64,000 bases of DNA. Origin: Protula sp. h YS-2021 (lineage: Eukaryota > Annelida > Polychaeta > Sabellida > Serpulidae). Where the stretch lies: positions 57,354,053 through 57,418,052 of the forward strand of contig OX457027.1 in the NCBI GenBank assembly GCA_949752745.1, written 5' to 3'. A program made the translations under genes and the position numbers. Shown piece after piece: positions 10,486 through 22,629 of this stretch. Numbering within the stretch: the stretch's first letter is position 1; each line of letters begins with the position of its first letter. The notes beneath the pieces are model-generated. The model was not told where the DNA came from, did not search any database, and was given only the letters and a program-made list of their open reading frames with translations.

Positions 10486-11040
10486 GGACAAATTTTAGGA
10501 AAACAGAAAGATAGTCACCCTTGTTTAATCAAGCTCGTCTTTTACTTTCACAGACATACAGATTCATTTTGATGTGACAGCCTTGCAATTTCCGCAGTCG
10601 CCAGGTAGACAACCAGGTAGCGAACTTAGAGCGAATGACTCGACTAACTCGCAAGAATTTGGCAATGTTTAGATTCAAACCACACAACGGGTCGTATTGG
10701 AACGCCATAAAAACACAGGCATAAAAAACATTAAATTTTGTAATAAAATATAACGTGAGGTCGAAAGTTGAAGAGAATATTTGTAGAGAACTGCTGGAAA
10801 ATTTTAAAACTGAAATTCGATTTTACGTGAAGCTCTGAGATACCGCACATTATAAATCATGTATGGGGGCTCTGTGTGTTTTTGTCTGAGAAAACCATCA
10901 GACTCAGGTCCATAATCACGGTGCGAAATTTAAATAATTGTAAAACAATGTAAGAGATATTTGCACAAATCTGAATCTACGAGTTTTGTGAAATCCGTGT
11001 CGGTAGGAACAGATGTCCACGCTTCCCTTATGTAACGTAT
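10486..11040. other. Non-coding, nothing recognised
   Basis: Unique-looking sequence without an open frame of note, tandem structure or RNA gene signature. Confidence 0.5.
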
Positions 11041-11330
11041 CTTAATGGACATTACACGTGTACAGGTATTATAATGTGAACATGACACGTGTAGAGTTAT
11101 TCTAATGTGGACATGACACGTGTACAGCTATTCTAATATGGACATGGCACGTTTACAGTTATTCTGATGTGGACATGGCACGTGTCCAGCTATCCTAATG
11201 TGGACATGGCACGTGTCCAGTTTATTCTAATGTGGACATGGCACGTGTACAACTATTCTAATATGGACATGGTACATATACAGTTATTCTGATGTGAACA
11301 TGGCACGTGTACAGTTTTGTTAACAGATAT
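11041..11330 (+). repeat. 31-bp minisatellite
   Basis: About nine tandem units of 31 bp with words ctaatgtggacatggc and acgtgtacagttatt. The acacgtgt core is palindromic. A diverged block of the same family lies at 14156-14295, on the other side of the long 28-bp array. Confidence 0.9.
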
Positions 11331-11419
11331 TTTGCTCTTTTTGTGGTTATTTGACCTCTAGCATTGTCTTCAACATAGTGTCGACTCAATATACAATAAG
11401 CAAAATTATGTAAACTGGG

Positions 11420-13770
11420 TTTTACGCAAGGGATTACGGTAAATGGTGTGTGTGTGGGCTTACGGTAAATGGAGAATTCGCAAGGGCTTACGGTAACTGG
11501 CGTGTGTACATTAATTTACGGTAACTAGAGAATTCGCATGAGGTTACGGCAACTGGAGAATGCTCAGTGGTTTACGGTAATTGCCGCAAGTACATAGGCT
11601 TACGGTACCTGGAGAATGCGCATGGGTTACGGTAACTGGAGAATGCACATTAATGGCTTCCGGTAACTGGAGAATGCGAAATGGCTTATGGTAACTGGAG
11701 AATGCGCAATGGCTAACGGTAACTGGAGAATGCGCATGGTTACGGTAATTGGATAATGCGCAAGGCCTTTTGGTAATTGAAGAATGCGCAATGGCTTATG
11801 GTAATTGGAGAATATGCAATGGTTTGCGGTAAGTGGAGAATTAATGGCTCACGGTAACTGGAGAATGCGCAAAGGCCTTTAGGTAATTGAAGAATGCGCA
11901 AAGGCCTTTCGGTAATTGAAGAATACGCAAAGGCTTACTATAATTGAAGAATGCGCCAAGGCTTACGGTAATTGGAGAATGCGCAAAGGCTTACGGTAAT
12001 TGGAGAATGCGCAATGGTTTACGGTAATTGGAGAATGCGCAAAGGCTTACGGTAATTGGAGAATGCGCAATGGCTTACGGTAATTGGAGTTTGCGCAGGG
12101 GCTTGCGGTAATGGGAGAATACACAAGGCCTTTCAGTAATTGGAGAATGCGCATTAATGGCTTATAGTAATTGGAGAAAGCGCAATGGTTTGTGGTATTT
12201 GGAGAATGCGCATTTAAGCCTTACGGTAACTAGGGAATGTGCATTTATGGCTTACGGTATTTGGAGAATGCGCAATAGGTAACGGGAGAATGCGCGTTAA
12301 TGGCTTATATGGTAATTGGAGAATGCGTAATGGTTTGCGGTAATTGGGAATGCACGATGGTTTGCGGTAATTGCAAAATGCGCATTAATGGCTTACGGTA
12401 ACTGGAGAATGCGTAAGGGCTTACGATAACTGGAGAATGCGCAAAGGTTTACGGTATTTGGAGAATGCGCAATGGCTTACAGTAATTGGAGAATGCGCAA
12501 TGGTTAGCGGTAATAAGAGAATGCGCAATGGCTTATGGTAATTAGAGAATGCGCATTAATTGCTTACGGTAATTGGAGAATGCGCATGCATTACGGTAAC
12601 TAGAGAATGCGCATTAATGGCCTGCAGTCATTGGAGAATGCGCATCGTCTTAAGGTAACTGGAGAGTACGAAATGGTTTACGGTAGTTGGCGCATGCACA
12701 TCAGCTTACGGTAAATGTAGAATGCGCAATAAGTAAAATTAAGCAAACTGGATAGTGCGCAAGGGCTAACGGGTAAATGGCGTGTGTGTTTATGCTTACG
12801 CTTACTAGCGTATGTGCAAGGACTTACTGTAACTGGCGTGAGCGCAAGGGCTTACGGTAAATGGCGTGTGTGTTCGGGCTTACGGTAAATGGCGTGTGCA
12901 CAAGGGCTTACAGTAACTGGCATGTGTGCAAGGGTTTGCGGTAACTGGCGTGTGCTCCAGGGCTCACTGTTAATGGCGTGTGGGCGTGGGCTTAAGGTAA
13001 ATGGCGTGTGTACGTGCACAAGGACTTGCGGAACACAAAACAGTAATTGGCGTGTGCACAAGAGCTGACGTCAACTGGCATGTGTGCGTGGGCTTACGGT
13101 AAATGGGATGTATGCGTGGGCTTACGGTAAATGGGATGTGTGCGTGGACTTACGATAACTGGCGTGTGTGTTAGTGTCTACAGTATCTGGTGTGTGCACA
13201 AGGGCTTACGGTAAGTGGCATGTGTGCGTGGGGTTACGGTAAATGGGATTTGTGCGTTGGCTTAAATTGCGTGTGTGCGTGGGCTTACGGTAAATGGTGT
13301 GTGCGTGGGCTTATGGTAACTGGCGCGTGTGTGGGCTTATGGTAAATGGTGTTTGTGCGTGGGCTTACGGTAATTGGTGTGGGTTTACAGTAAATGGCGT
13401 GTGTGAGGGGCCTTACGATAACTAGCGTGTGTGGAAACGCTTAAGGTAACTGGCGTGTGCGCAAGGACTTGCGGTAAATGGCGTGTGTGTGTGTGTGTGT
13501 CCTTACGGTAACTGGCGTGTGCGCAAGGGCTTACGGTAATTGGCGTGTGCGCGTGGGATCACGGTGAATGGCGTGTGTGCGTGGGCTTACGGTAAATGGC
13601 ATGTGCACTATAGCTTACGGTAAATGGCGTGTGTGTGTGCAAGGGCTTACGGTAACTGGTGTGTGTGTGCGTCGGCTTACGGTAAATTATGTGTGCACAA
13701 GGGCTTATGGTAACTGGAGAATGCCCAATGGCGTGTATGCATGAGATTACGGTTATGGCTTGGGTGCATT
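11420..13770 (+). repeat. 28-31-bp minisatellite with two subfamilies
   Basis: A long array of units around ggcttacggtaattggag plus aatgcgcaat. From 11460 to about 12720 the unit ends in gagaatgcgcaat (subfamily 1). From about 12740 to 13760 it becomes ggcttacggtaaatggcgtg plus tgtgcgtg (subfamily 2), with longer TG runs. The switch is fairly sharp, suggesting separate amplification of two variants. Occasional 3-bp insertions (cattaat) give 31-bp units. Confidence 0.93.
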
Positions 13771-14155
13771 GAGTCGCGTCTCTCATTTGTAAAGTCATAT
13801 TTAATCTAAAGTTGTGTTGAGGTCTTTAGTGCTCATCAATTTTTGCTTGTTCTTTTACTAGACACTGTTTTTGTATAAATACTCTGGACTATTGTGCTTG
13901 AACATAAAAGAGTAAAAGTAATTGTACAACGTTTTCTGTTCGACCGGATACCAGACAACACGCATGGGGCTTCACCAGGAAAATAGTCTTACTGTCTTGA
14001 AATTCTGAATGACAGTAGCAAGCGTTACTACCACTTGGCTCTTACTTTTTTGGTGACTGGCCAAAAAAAAATGGGGAAAATTTCGACAAAAACCAAAAAA
14101 AAAAAATCTAAAATATTAACTGCTGGAACAATAGGCTGTCTTGGAATTTTAGGTG
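13771..14155. other. Spacer between minisatellites
   Basis: Unique-looking sequence including an A-rich stretch near 14062-14108. No gene or RNA is recognised. Confidence 0.5.
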
Positions 14156-14295
14156 TAAACAGCACGCGTGTGCAGTTATTTTTACGTACACATGACACAT
14201 GTACAGTTCTTCTGTGGATATGACACGTGTAGTTATTCTGTTGTGCGCGTGGCGCGTGTACAATTATAATATGGGCATGACACATACGGCTCAAT
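14156..14295 (+). repeat. Diverged 31-bp minisatellite block
   Basis: Four or so degenerate units with acatgacacatgtacagtt and gacacgtgtagttattct, clearly related to the array at 11041-11330. It precedes a second copy of the subfamily-2 array, so 31-bp then 28-bp order is repeated on both sides of the spacer. Confidence 0.8.
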
Positions 14296-14305
14296 GTATA
14301 AATAA

Positions 14306-15040
14306 GTAAAATTAAGCAAACTGGATAGTGCGCAAGGGCTTACGGGTAAATGGCGTGTGTACGTGCACAAGGACTTGCGGAACACAAAACAGTAATTGAA
14401 GGGGTCCATGCATAAACTTGATAACTGCAGTTATCAGCAGTGGAGAGAAACGCCTTTAAAGTTTGAAATTTTAGTAACAAACATAGGTTTTTCCCATCGC
14501 ATTTTTCTCAAAAATGCCCACTTCTAATCGGTTTTGAGGAGTAAGACTTACATATGTGATAGAACAGAGGCCAAGAAATACCGTGGTAGTTATAGTGCAT
14601 TTTCCTGATAAGTGGAGTTATCAAGTTTATGCATGGACCCCTTCAATTGGCTTGTGCACAAGAGCTGACGTCAACTGGCATGTGTGCGTGGGCTTACGGG
14701 TAAATGGGATGTATGCATGGGCTTACGGTAAATGGGATGTGTGCGTGGACTTACGATAACTGGCGTGTGTGTTAGGGTTTACAGTATCTTGCGTGTGCAC
14801 AAGGGCTTACGGTAAGTGGCATGTGTGCGTGGGCTTACGGTAAATGGGATGTGTGCGTTGGCTTAAATTGCGTGTGTGCGTGGGCTTACGGTAAAGGTGT
14901 GTGTGCGTGGGCTTATGGTAACTGGCGCGTGTGTGGGCTTATGGTAAATGGTGTTTGTGCGTGGGCTTACGGTAACTGGCGTGTGCATGGGCTAACGGTA
15001 ATTGGTGTGTGTGTGTGGGTTTACAGTAAATGGCGATTGT
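14306..15040 (+). repeat. Second copy of the subfamily-2 minisatellite block
   Basis: The segment starting aagtaaaattaagcaaactg matches 12730 onward, then skips about 240 bp and continues as 13010-13400, including the unusual gcggaacacaaaacagtaat word. It is a segmental duplicate of the left array with one internal deletion and one insertion (the MITE at 14398-14644). Confidence 0.88.
14398..14644. mobile_element. MITE of 247 bp with about 40-bp terminal inverted repeats
   Basis: The left end begins gaaggggtccatgcataaac and continues ttgataact. The right end is its reverse complement for about 40 bases, with two or three mismatches. Outside the ends lie aatt at 14394-14397 and aatt at 14645-14648. 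The paralogous minisatellite at 13041-13050 reads cagtaattgg with no insert, giving a natural empty site (aatt at 13045-13048). Because aatt is palindromic and the element could be extended by tt/aa, the target duplication could be 4, 2 or 0 bp. The interior of about 165 bp has no coding capacity. The superfamily is not determined; a partner transposase would have to be supplied in trans. Confidence 0.9.
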
Positions 15041-15598
15041 GCCTTATGTTGTACCATTGGCCGGTTGAATCAGCAAAGCACTCGTATTTCTAGGTCCGTA
15101 CCCGTTCGCCAGCATGTTTTGGAGAGCTTCAGCGGCGCTTTAGCAGTTGGAATACACCAACAGCACTTTATTTCATCGAAACATGTCAACCAACCCAGCA
15201 GCTTATGCCTCTGTAACAGAAGTTTATTGTTTTCGAAATTAGCCTTGCTGTGCCCTAGGTCCGTAGTCGCACATCAAATGTCCAGTGTAGCCTTTATTAT
15301 CAGCTTTTGGTATCCGTTGGCATCTCTGCTACTTGCTCTGTCTGCATAAACCCCTATCACACTCCATCCGTACCCCATGTTATACCATTGGTCCCTTGAA
15401 ACTGCAAAGCACTCGTATTTTACATATGTGCCCTAGGTCCGCATCCGTTCTCTAACATTTTATGGAGAGCTCAGCGCAGCTTTTCCAGTTGGAATACACC
15501 CACAGCACCTTACTTCATCCAAACAAATGCCAACCAACCCAGCAGCTTATGCCTCTGTAACAGAAGGATATTGTTTTCGGAAATAGCCTTGGTGTGCC

Positions 15599-16951
15599 CT
15601 GGATGACCGTCGGTTCAGGGTTCGCCTTGGTACAATATTCTCAGAATATTTTGAGCAAGAGGAAGGCTTTCCCCAAGGATGCATCCTTTCAATTCTACTT
15701 TTCCTGATAAAATCAACAATATAAAACATACACTGAGACAGGGGATAGATAGCTCAGTCTTCGAAGGTGATTTTGCCATGTCGTGTAGAGGCAAAAGTAT
15801 GAATTTAATACAGCGTTGTCTTCAGCAGAGTATTTATTCTCTCCAAGTTTGGGCGAATAAGAATGGTTTTAAGTTGTCACAAACCAAAACGGTTTGTATG
15901 CACTTTTTTAAAGAAACGAAAACAACACGATGATCCAGTTTTACACATCTCTAACGTGCAAAAGCCTGTTGTCAAGGAGAACAAATTTTTAGGTTTAATT
16001 TTTGATAACCAACTTATTTTATCCCACATATCAAGCACCTCCGAAGAAAGTGTCAGAGGACCTTAAATTTACTGAGAGTCATCTCCTCCCACGATTGGGG
16101 AGCAGATCGTGATACTAAACTCATGTTGTATAAGAGCTCTAATTAGATCGTGACTGGACTATGGCAGTGTAGTTTATGGTTCAACTAGACCATCGTATCT
16201 CAAAATGCTGGAACCGATACAGAATCAAGGCTTAAGAATATGTTTAAATGCCTTTAGACCATCCCCAGCCGACAGTTTACTCGTTGAGGCAAATGAACAA
16301 CCTCTCAATATACGGCGGCTAAAACTTGCCATGCAGTATTGTATAAAACTTTACTCCAATAGAAATAACCCTAATCATCAGATTGTTTTCGGGTCACATT
16401 ATGCCGATAGAGGTACTAATGCTATCCCCCCCCCCCCCCCTTTGGAACTAGGATTATACCACACCTGCAAGAAGCAGGTATAATCGTTGAATCTGTTGCA
16501 AATTACAGAATACCCAACCAATCCCTTTGGAAGCTAACGAAACCTGTGGTCCTGAAGACTCTTTCTGAGTCCACAAAAGAACGAACTAATCCGTGTGTCT
16601 TTTTAGTCAAAATTTGCAGAATTAAAGGATAATTATAATGACTACCATTTCATATATACCGACGGCTCCAAACTTGAGGACAAGGCTGCAGCAGCTATTG
16701 TCACAGAAAATAATACATTGAAAACCAGGCTCCCTGATGGGTCTTCTATTTTCTCTGCAGCTAGCTATGCAAATTGTCAAGATTAGCCGTTACAAAAAAT
16801 TCATAATGTGTGTGGACTCTATGTCAGTGCTTGAGTCACTAGAAAACTTACAGATATGCAACCCAATAATTTTGGACTTGATAGAAAAACACGACGAAGT
16901 GGTAAAAGCTGGCAAAGAGATAATATTTTGTTGGGTACCGAGCCACATTGA
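15599..16951 (+). pseudogene. LINE relic: reverse transcriptase C-terminal part plus RNase H (I/Nimb-like)
   Basis: A broken piece of a non-LTR retrotransposon ORF2. From left to right: RVRLGTIFSEYFEQEEGFPQ then GCILSILLF (the fingers-palm PQG motif) at about 15620-15715; a decayed catalytic box reading FEGDFAM where families have F/Y-x-DD at about 15755; WANKNGFKLSQTKTVCMHF at 15850-15910; NKFLGLIFD at about 15980-16005. An RNase H domain follows with YTDGSK (about 16655), VDSMS (about 16810) and CWVPSH (about 16927-16947). The order reverse transcriptase then RNase H fits I-type LINEs. Several frameshifts, stops and a 14-C homopolymer (about 16427-16440) break it. Both ends are cut off: the 5' half and the segment after WVPSH are missing, and it joins satellite directly on each side. 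Confidence 0.9.
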
Positions 16952-18291
16952 ATCGCACATCAAATGTCCAGTGTATCATTTATTATCAACTTTTGGTATC
17001 CGTTGGCATCTCTGCTACTTGCTGTCACTGCATAAAGCCCTTTCACACCCCACATACCCCTATGTTATACCATTGGCCCCTTAAAGCTGCAAAGCACTCG
17101 AATTTTACATATGTGCCCTATGTCCGTATCCATTCGCCAACGTTTTATGGAGAGCATCATCGTCGCTTTTGCACAAACTCCTATCACACTCAAATGATCC
17201 AGTGTAGCATTTGAAGCTGCAAATCACACGTATTTTACATATGTGCCCTAGGTCCGTATCCGTGTGTGCCCCTTGAAGCTGCAAATCACACGTATTTTAC
17301 ATATGTGAACTAGTTCCCCAAATGTCAACCAACCCAGCAGCTTATGCCTCTGTAACAGCAGTATATTGTTTTCAAAAATAACCTTGGTGTGCCCTAGGTC
17401 CGTAGTCGCACATCAAATGTCCAGTGTAGCATTTATTATCAACTTTTGGTATCCGTTGGCATCTCTGCTACTTGCTGTCACTGCATAAAGCCCTTTCACA
17501 CCCCACATACCCCTATGTTATACCATTGGCTCCTTAAAGCTGCAAAGCACTCGAATTTTACATATGTGCCCTATGTCTGTATCCTTTCGCCAACGTTTTA
17601 TGGAGAGCTTCATCGTCGCTTTTGCAGCTGGAATACACCGACAGCACCTTACTTCATCCAAACAAATGTAAACCAACCCAGCAGCTTATGCCTCTGTTAC
17701 TGAAGGATATTGTTTTCGAAAATAGCCTTGGTGTGCCCAGGTCCGTAGTCGCACCTCAAATGATCCAGTGTAGCATTTATTATCAACTTTTGGTATCCGT
17801 TGGTATCCCCGCTGCTTGCTCTTACTACACAAACTCCTATCACACTCCATCCGTACCCATGTTATACCATTGGCCCCTTGAAAATGTAAAGCACTCGTAT
17901 TTTACATATGTACACTAGGTCCGTATACGTTCGCCAAAATTTTATGGAGAGCTTCAGCGCCGCTTTTGCAATTTGAATACACCGACAGCACTTCACTTCA
18001 TCCTAAGAAATGTCAACTAACTCACCAACTTATACCTCTGTAACAGCAGGATATTGTTTTCGAAAATAGGCTTGATGTATCCTATTTCGCACATCAAATG
18101 TCGAGTGTAGCATTTCTTATCAACTTTTGGTATCCGTTGGCATCTCTGCTACTTGCTCTCACTGCATAAAGCAATTTCACACCCTACCCGCACCCCTATG
18201 TTTAAACTATTGGCCCCTTGAAACTGCAAAGAACTCGTATTTTACATATGTGCCTTAGGCCCGTATCCATTCGCCAATATTTTATGAAGAG

Positions 18292-18876
18292 TTAGTTAAA
18301 GGATTTGTTTAACGACACGACCGCCCCTTAGCAGGTTACATTGTGTCAGAACATGTCAGTAATCAGTAACTAGAAGACAATGCTACAAGTTAAAATCGAG
18401 GTAAGCTAAAAACCATGTATATTCTACAATCATAAAGTAAAAATAACAACTAGAAATACTGATACAGGTTGATTTCTTTTAAAAATTGCATTAATTTGCT
18501 AGGTTCTACTTCATCAAAGAGCTGCCTCAAGGATTCAGCTCTGAAATGACATGAGCGGGCGTCTAGGAAATCGGTACAGTCTATTAAGATCTGTTTAACG
18601 GTTTAAGGTTCCTGACACCCGACACAGTCGGGTGCGGGCTCGCCTCTTAAAAGATGTTTGTGGGTGATATATGCATGTCCTATTCTGGCTCTATGGTAAA
18701 CCATTTCATCTCGCACACTGTTAAGTGGCGGGGGCTTTTGTCCGACTAACGGGTTTGTTTGATGCGGCTTGTTGTTTCTTTGTTTGCTCCACCTTTCTTG
18801 CCAAAATCTTTTTGTACATCTTGTGATGTGATATCTAAAATCGGAGGCTAGTATGAGCATATCGATACAATTATCT
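18292..18876 (-). pseudogene. 5'-truncated LINE 3' end, copy 1
   Basis: On the minus strand this reads the C-terminal end of an I/Nimb-like LINE ORF2: DFRYHITRCTKRFWQERW, then RARIGHAYITHKHLLRGEP and the Cys motif DCVGCQEP, then a stop in place of leucine, and after it TVKQIL and ESLRQLFDEVEPSKLMQFL ending at LYQYF and the natural stop. About 180 bp of 3' untranslated sequence follows, ending in gtcgttaaacaaatccttta and an (AACT)n-style tail. The fragment interrupts the satellite after ttatgaagag, and satellite resumes at ttatgaaaag. Confidence 0.92.
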
Positions 18877-19906
18877 TTATGAAAAGCTTCAGCGCCGCTT
18901 TTGCAGTTGAAATACACCCACATCACCTTACTTCATCCAAACAAATATCAACCAACCCAGCAGGATCTTATGCCTCTGTAACAGCAGGATATTGTTTTCG
19001 AAAATAGCCTTGGTGTGGCCTAGGTCCATAGTCGCACATCAAATGTTTAGTGTAGCATTTATTATCAACTTTTGGCATCAATTCGCATCTCTGCTACTTG
19101 CTGTCACTGCATAAGGCCCTTTCACACCCCACCCGTACCCCTATGTTTAAAGCATTGGCTCCTTGAAACTGCAAAGCACTCGTATTTTACACATGTGCCC
19201 TGGATTCGTATCCGTTCGCCAACATCTTATGGAGAGATTCAGTGCCGATTTTGCAGTTGGAATAGACACACAGTATCTTACTTCATCCAAACAAATGTCA
19301 ACCAATCCAGCAGCTTACACCTCAATAACAGCATGATATTGTTTTCGAAAATAGCCTTGGTGACCCATGGGTCTGTAGTCGCACATCGGATGTCCAATGT
19401 AGTATTTATTATCAACTTTTGGTATCCGTTGGCATCTCTGCTACTTGCTGTCACTGCATAAAGCCCTTTCACACCCGAGCCGTACCCCCTATGTTATACC
19501 ATTAGCCGCTTGAAGCTGCAAATCACACGTATTTTACATATGTGCCCTAGGTCCGTATCCGTGTGTGCCCCTTGAAGCTGCAAATCACACGTATTTTACA
19601 TATGTGAACTAGTTCCCCAAATGTCAACCAACCCAGCAGCTTATGCCTCTGTAACAGCAGTATATTGTTTTCAAAAATAACCTTGGTGTGCCCTAGGTCC
19701 GTAGTCGCACATCAAATGTCCAGTGTAGCATTTATTATCAACTTTTGGTATCCGTTGGCATCTCTGCTACTTGCTGTCACTGCATAAAGCCCTTTCACAC
19801 CCCACGTACCCCTATGTTATAACATTGGCTCCTTAAAGCTGCAAAGCACTCGTATTTTTCATATGTGCCTTAGGTCCGTATCCATTCGCCAACATTTTAT
19901 GAAGAG

Positions 19907-20488
19907 TTAGTTAGTTAAAGGATTTGTTTAACGACACGACCGTCCCTTAGCAGGTTACATTGTGTCAGAACATGTCAGTAATCAGTGACTAGAAGACAAT
20001 GCTACAAGTTAAAATCAAGGTAAGCTAAAAACCATGTATATTATACAATCATAAAGTAAAAATAACGACCAGAAATACTGATACAGGTTGATTTCTTTTA
20101 AAAATTGCATTAATTTGCTAGGTTCTACTTCATCAAAGAGCTGCCTCAAGGATTCAGCTCTGAAATGACATGAGCGGGCGTCTTGGAAATCGGTACAGTC
20201 TATTAAGATCTGTTTAACGGTTTAAGGTTCCTGACACCCGACACAGTCGGGTGCGGGCTCGCCTCTTAAAAGATGTTTGTGGGTGATATATGCATGTCCT
20301 ATTCTGGCTCTATGGTAAACCATTTCATCTGTTAAGTGGCGGGGGCTTTTGTCCGACTAACGGGTTTGTTTGATGCGGCTTGTTGTTTCTTTGTTTGTTC
20401 CACCTTTCTTGCCAAAATCTTTTTGTACATCTTGTGATGTGATATCTAAAATCGGAGGCTAGTATGAGCATATCGATACAATTATCTT
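19907..20488 (-). pseudogene. LINE 3' end, copy 2 (8-bp deletion)
   Basis: Same fragment as copy 1 but lacking the 8 bases cgcacact near 20330, which shifts the frame between NPLVGQKPPPLN and the RARIGH region. This private deletion accounts for a neighbouring spacing of 2133 rather than 2141 bp. It has an extra ttag unit in the tail. Confidence 0.92.
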
Positions 20489-22043
20489 TATGAAAAGCTT
20501 CAGCACCGCTTTTAAAGTTGAAATACACCCACATCACCTTACTTCATCCAAACAAATATCAACCAACCCAGCAGGATCTTATGCCTCTGTAACAGCAGGA
20601 TATTGTTTTCGAAAAAAGCCTTGGTGTGGCCTAGGTCCATAGTCGCACATCAAATGTCTAGTGTAGCATTTATTATCATCTTTTGGCATCAATTCGCATC
20701 TCTGCTACTTGCTGTCACTGCTACTTGCTGTTACTTCATCCAAACAAATGTCAACCAATCCAGCAGCTTATACCTCAATAACAGCATGATATTGTTTTCG
20801 AAAATAGCCTTGGTGACCCATGGGTCTGTAGTCGCACATCGGATGTCCAATGTAGTATTTATTATCAACTTTTGGTATCCGTTGGCATCTCTGCTACTTG
20901 CTGTCACTGCATAAAGCCCTTTCACACCCGAGCCGTACCCCTATGTTATACCATTAGCCGCTTGAAGCTGCAAATCACACGTATTTTACATATGTGCCCT
21001 AGGTCCGTATCCGTGTGTGCCCCTTGAAGCTGCAAATCACACGTATTTTACACATGTGAACTAGTTCCCTAAATGTCAACCAACCCAGCAGCTTATGCCT
21101 CTGTAACAGCAGTATATTGTTTTCAAAAATAACCTTGGTGTGCCCTAGGTCCGTAGTCGCACATCAAATGTCCAGTGTAGCATTTATTATCAACTTTTGG
21201 TATCCGTTGGCATCTCTGCTACTTGCTGTCACTGCATAAAGCCCTTTCACATCCCCACATACCCCAATGTTATGCCATTGGCTCCTTAAAGCTGCAAAGC
21301 ACTCGAATTTTACATATGTGCCCTAAGTCCGTATCCTTTCGCCAACGTTTTATGGAGAGCTTCATCGTCGCTTTTGCAGCTGGAATACACCGACAGCACC
21401 TTACTTCATCCAAACAAATGTAAACCAACCCAGCAGCTTATGCCTCTGTTACTGAAGGATATTGTTTTCGAAAATAGCCTTGGTGTGCCCAGGTCCGTAG
21501 TCGCACCTCAAATGATCCAGTGTAGCATTTATTATCAACTTTTGGTATCCGTTGGTATCCCCGCTGCTTGCTCTTACTACACAAACTCCTATCACACTCC
21601 ATCCGTACCCATGTTATACCATTGGCCCCTTGAAAATGTAAAGCACTCGTATTTTACATATGTACACTAGGTCCGTATACGTTCGCCAAAATTTTATGGA
21701 GAGCTTCAGCGCCGCTTTTGCAATTTGAATACACCGACAGCACTTCACTTCATCCTAAGAAATGTCAACTAACTCACCAACTTATACCTCTGTAACAGCA
21801 GGATATTGTTTTCGAAAATAGGCTTGATGTATCCTATTTCGCACATCAAATGTCGAGTGTAGCATTTCTTATCAACTTTTGGTATCCGTTGGCATCTCTG
21901 CTACTTGCTCTCACTGCATAAAGCAATTTCACACCCTACCCGCACCCCTATGTTTAAACTATTGGCCCCTTGAAACTGCAAAGAACTCGTATTTTACATA
22001 TGTGCCTTAGGCCCGTATCCATTCGCCAATATTTTATGAAGAG

Positions 22044-22629
22044 TTAGTTAAAGGATTTGTTTAACGACACGACCGCCCCTTAGCAGGTTACATTGTGTCA
22101 GAACATGTCAGTAATCAGTAACTAGAAGACAATGCTACAAGTTAAAATCGAGGTAAGCTAAAAACCATGTATATTCTACAATCATAAAGTAAAAATAACA
22201 ACTAGAAATACTGATACAGGTTGATTTCTTTTAAAAATTGCATTAATTTGCTAGGTTCTACTTCATCAAAGAGCTGCCTCAAGGATTCAGCTCTGAAATG
22301 ACATGAGCGGGCGTCTTGGAAATCGGTACAGTCTATTAAGATCTGTTTAACGGTTTAAGGTTCCTGACACCCGACACAGTCGGGTGCGGGCTCGCCTCTT
22401 AAAAGATGTTTGTGGGTGATATATGCATGTCCTATTCTGGCTCTATGGTAAACCATTTCATCTCGCACACTGTTAAGTGGCGGGGGCTTTTGTCCGACTA
22501 ACGGGTTTGTTTGATGCGGCTTGTTGTTTCTTTGTTTGTTCCACCTTTCTTGCCAAAATCTTTTTGTACATCTTGTGATGTGATATCTAAAATCGGAGGC
22601 TAGTATGAGCATATCGATACAATTATCTT
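22044..22629 (-). pseudogene. LINE 3' end, copy 3
   Basis: Intact relative to copy 1 in the terminal 107-codon frame, with Phe instead of Cys at codon 8 (VYFNFKSG) shared with copies 2 and 4. The same in-frame stop follows CQEP. Confidence 0.92.

Noticed and set aside
14035..14294. Frames in the spacer between minisatellites
   Set aside because: They overlap on opposite strands, include A-rich tracts and run into the 31-bp repeat. No motif supports them.
11041..15040. Possible CRISPR array
   Set aside because: Units are contiguous tandem repeats without unique spacers, no cas genes exist here and the genome is eukaryotic.
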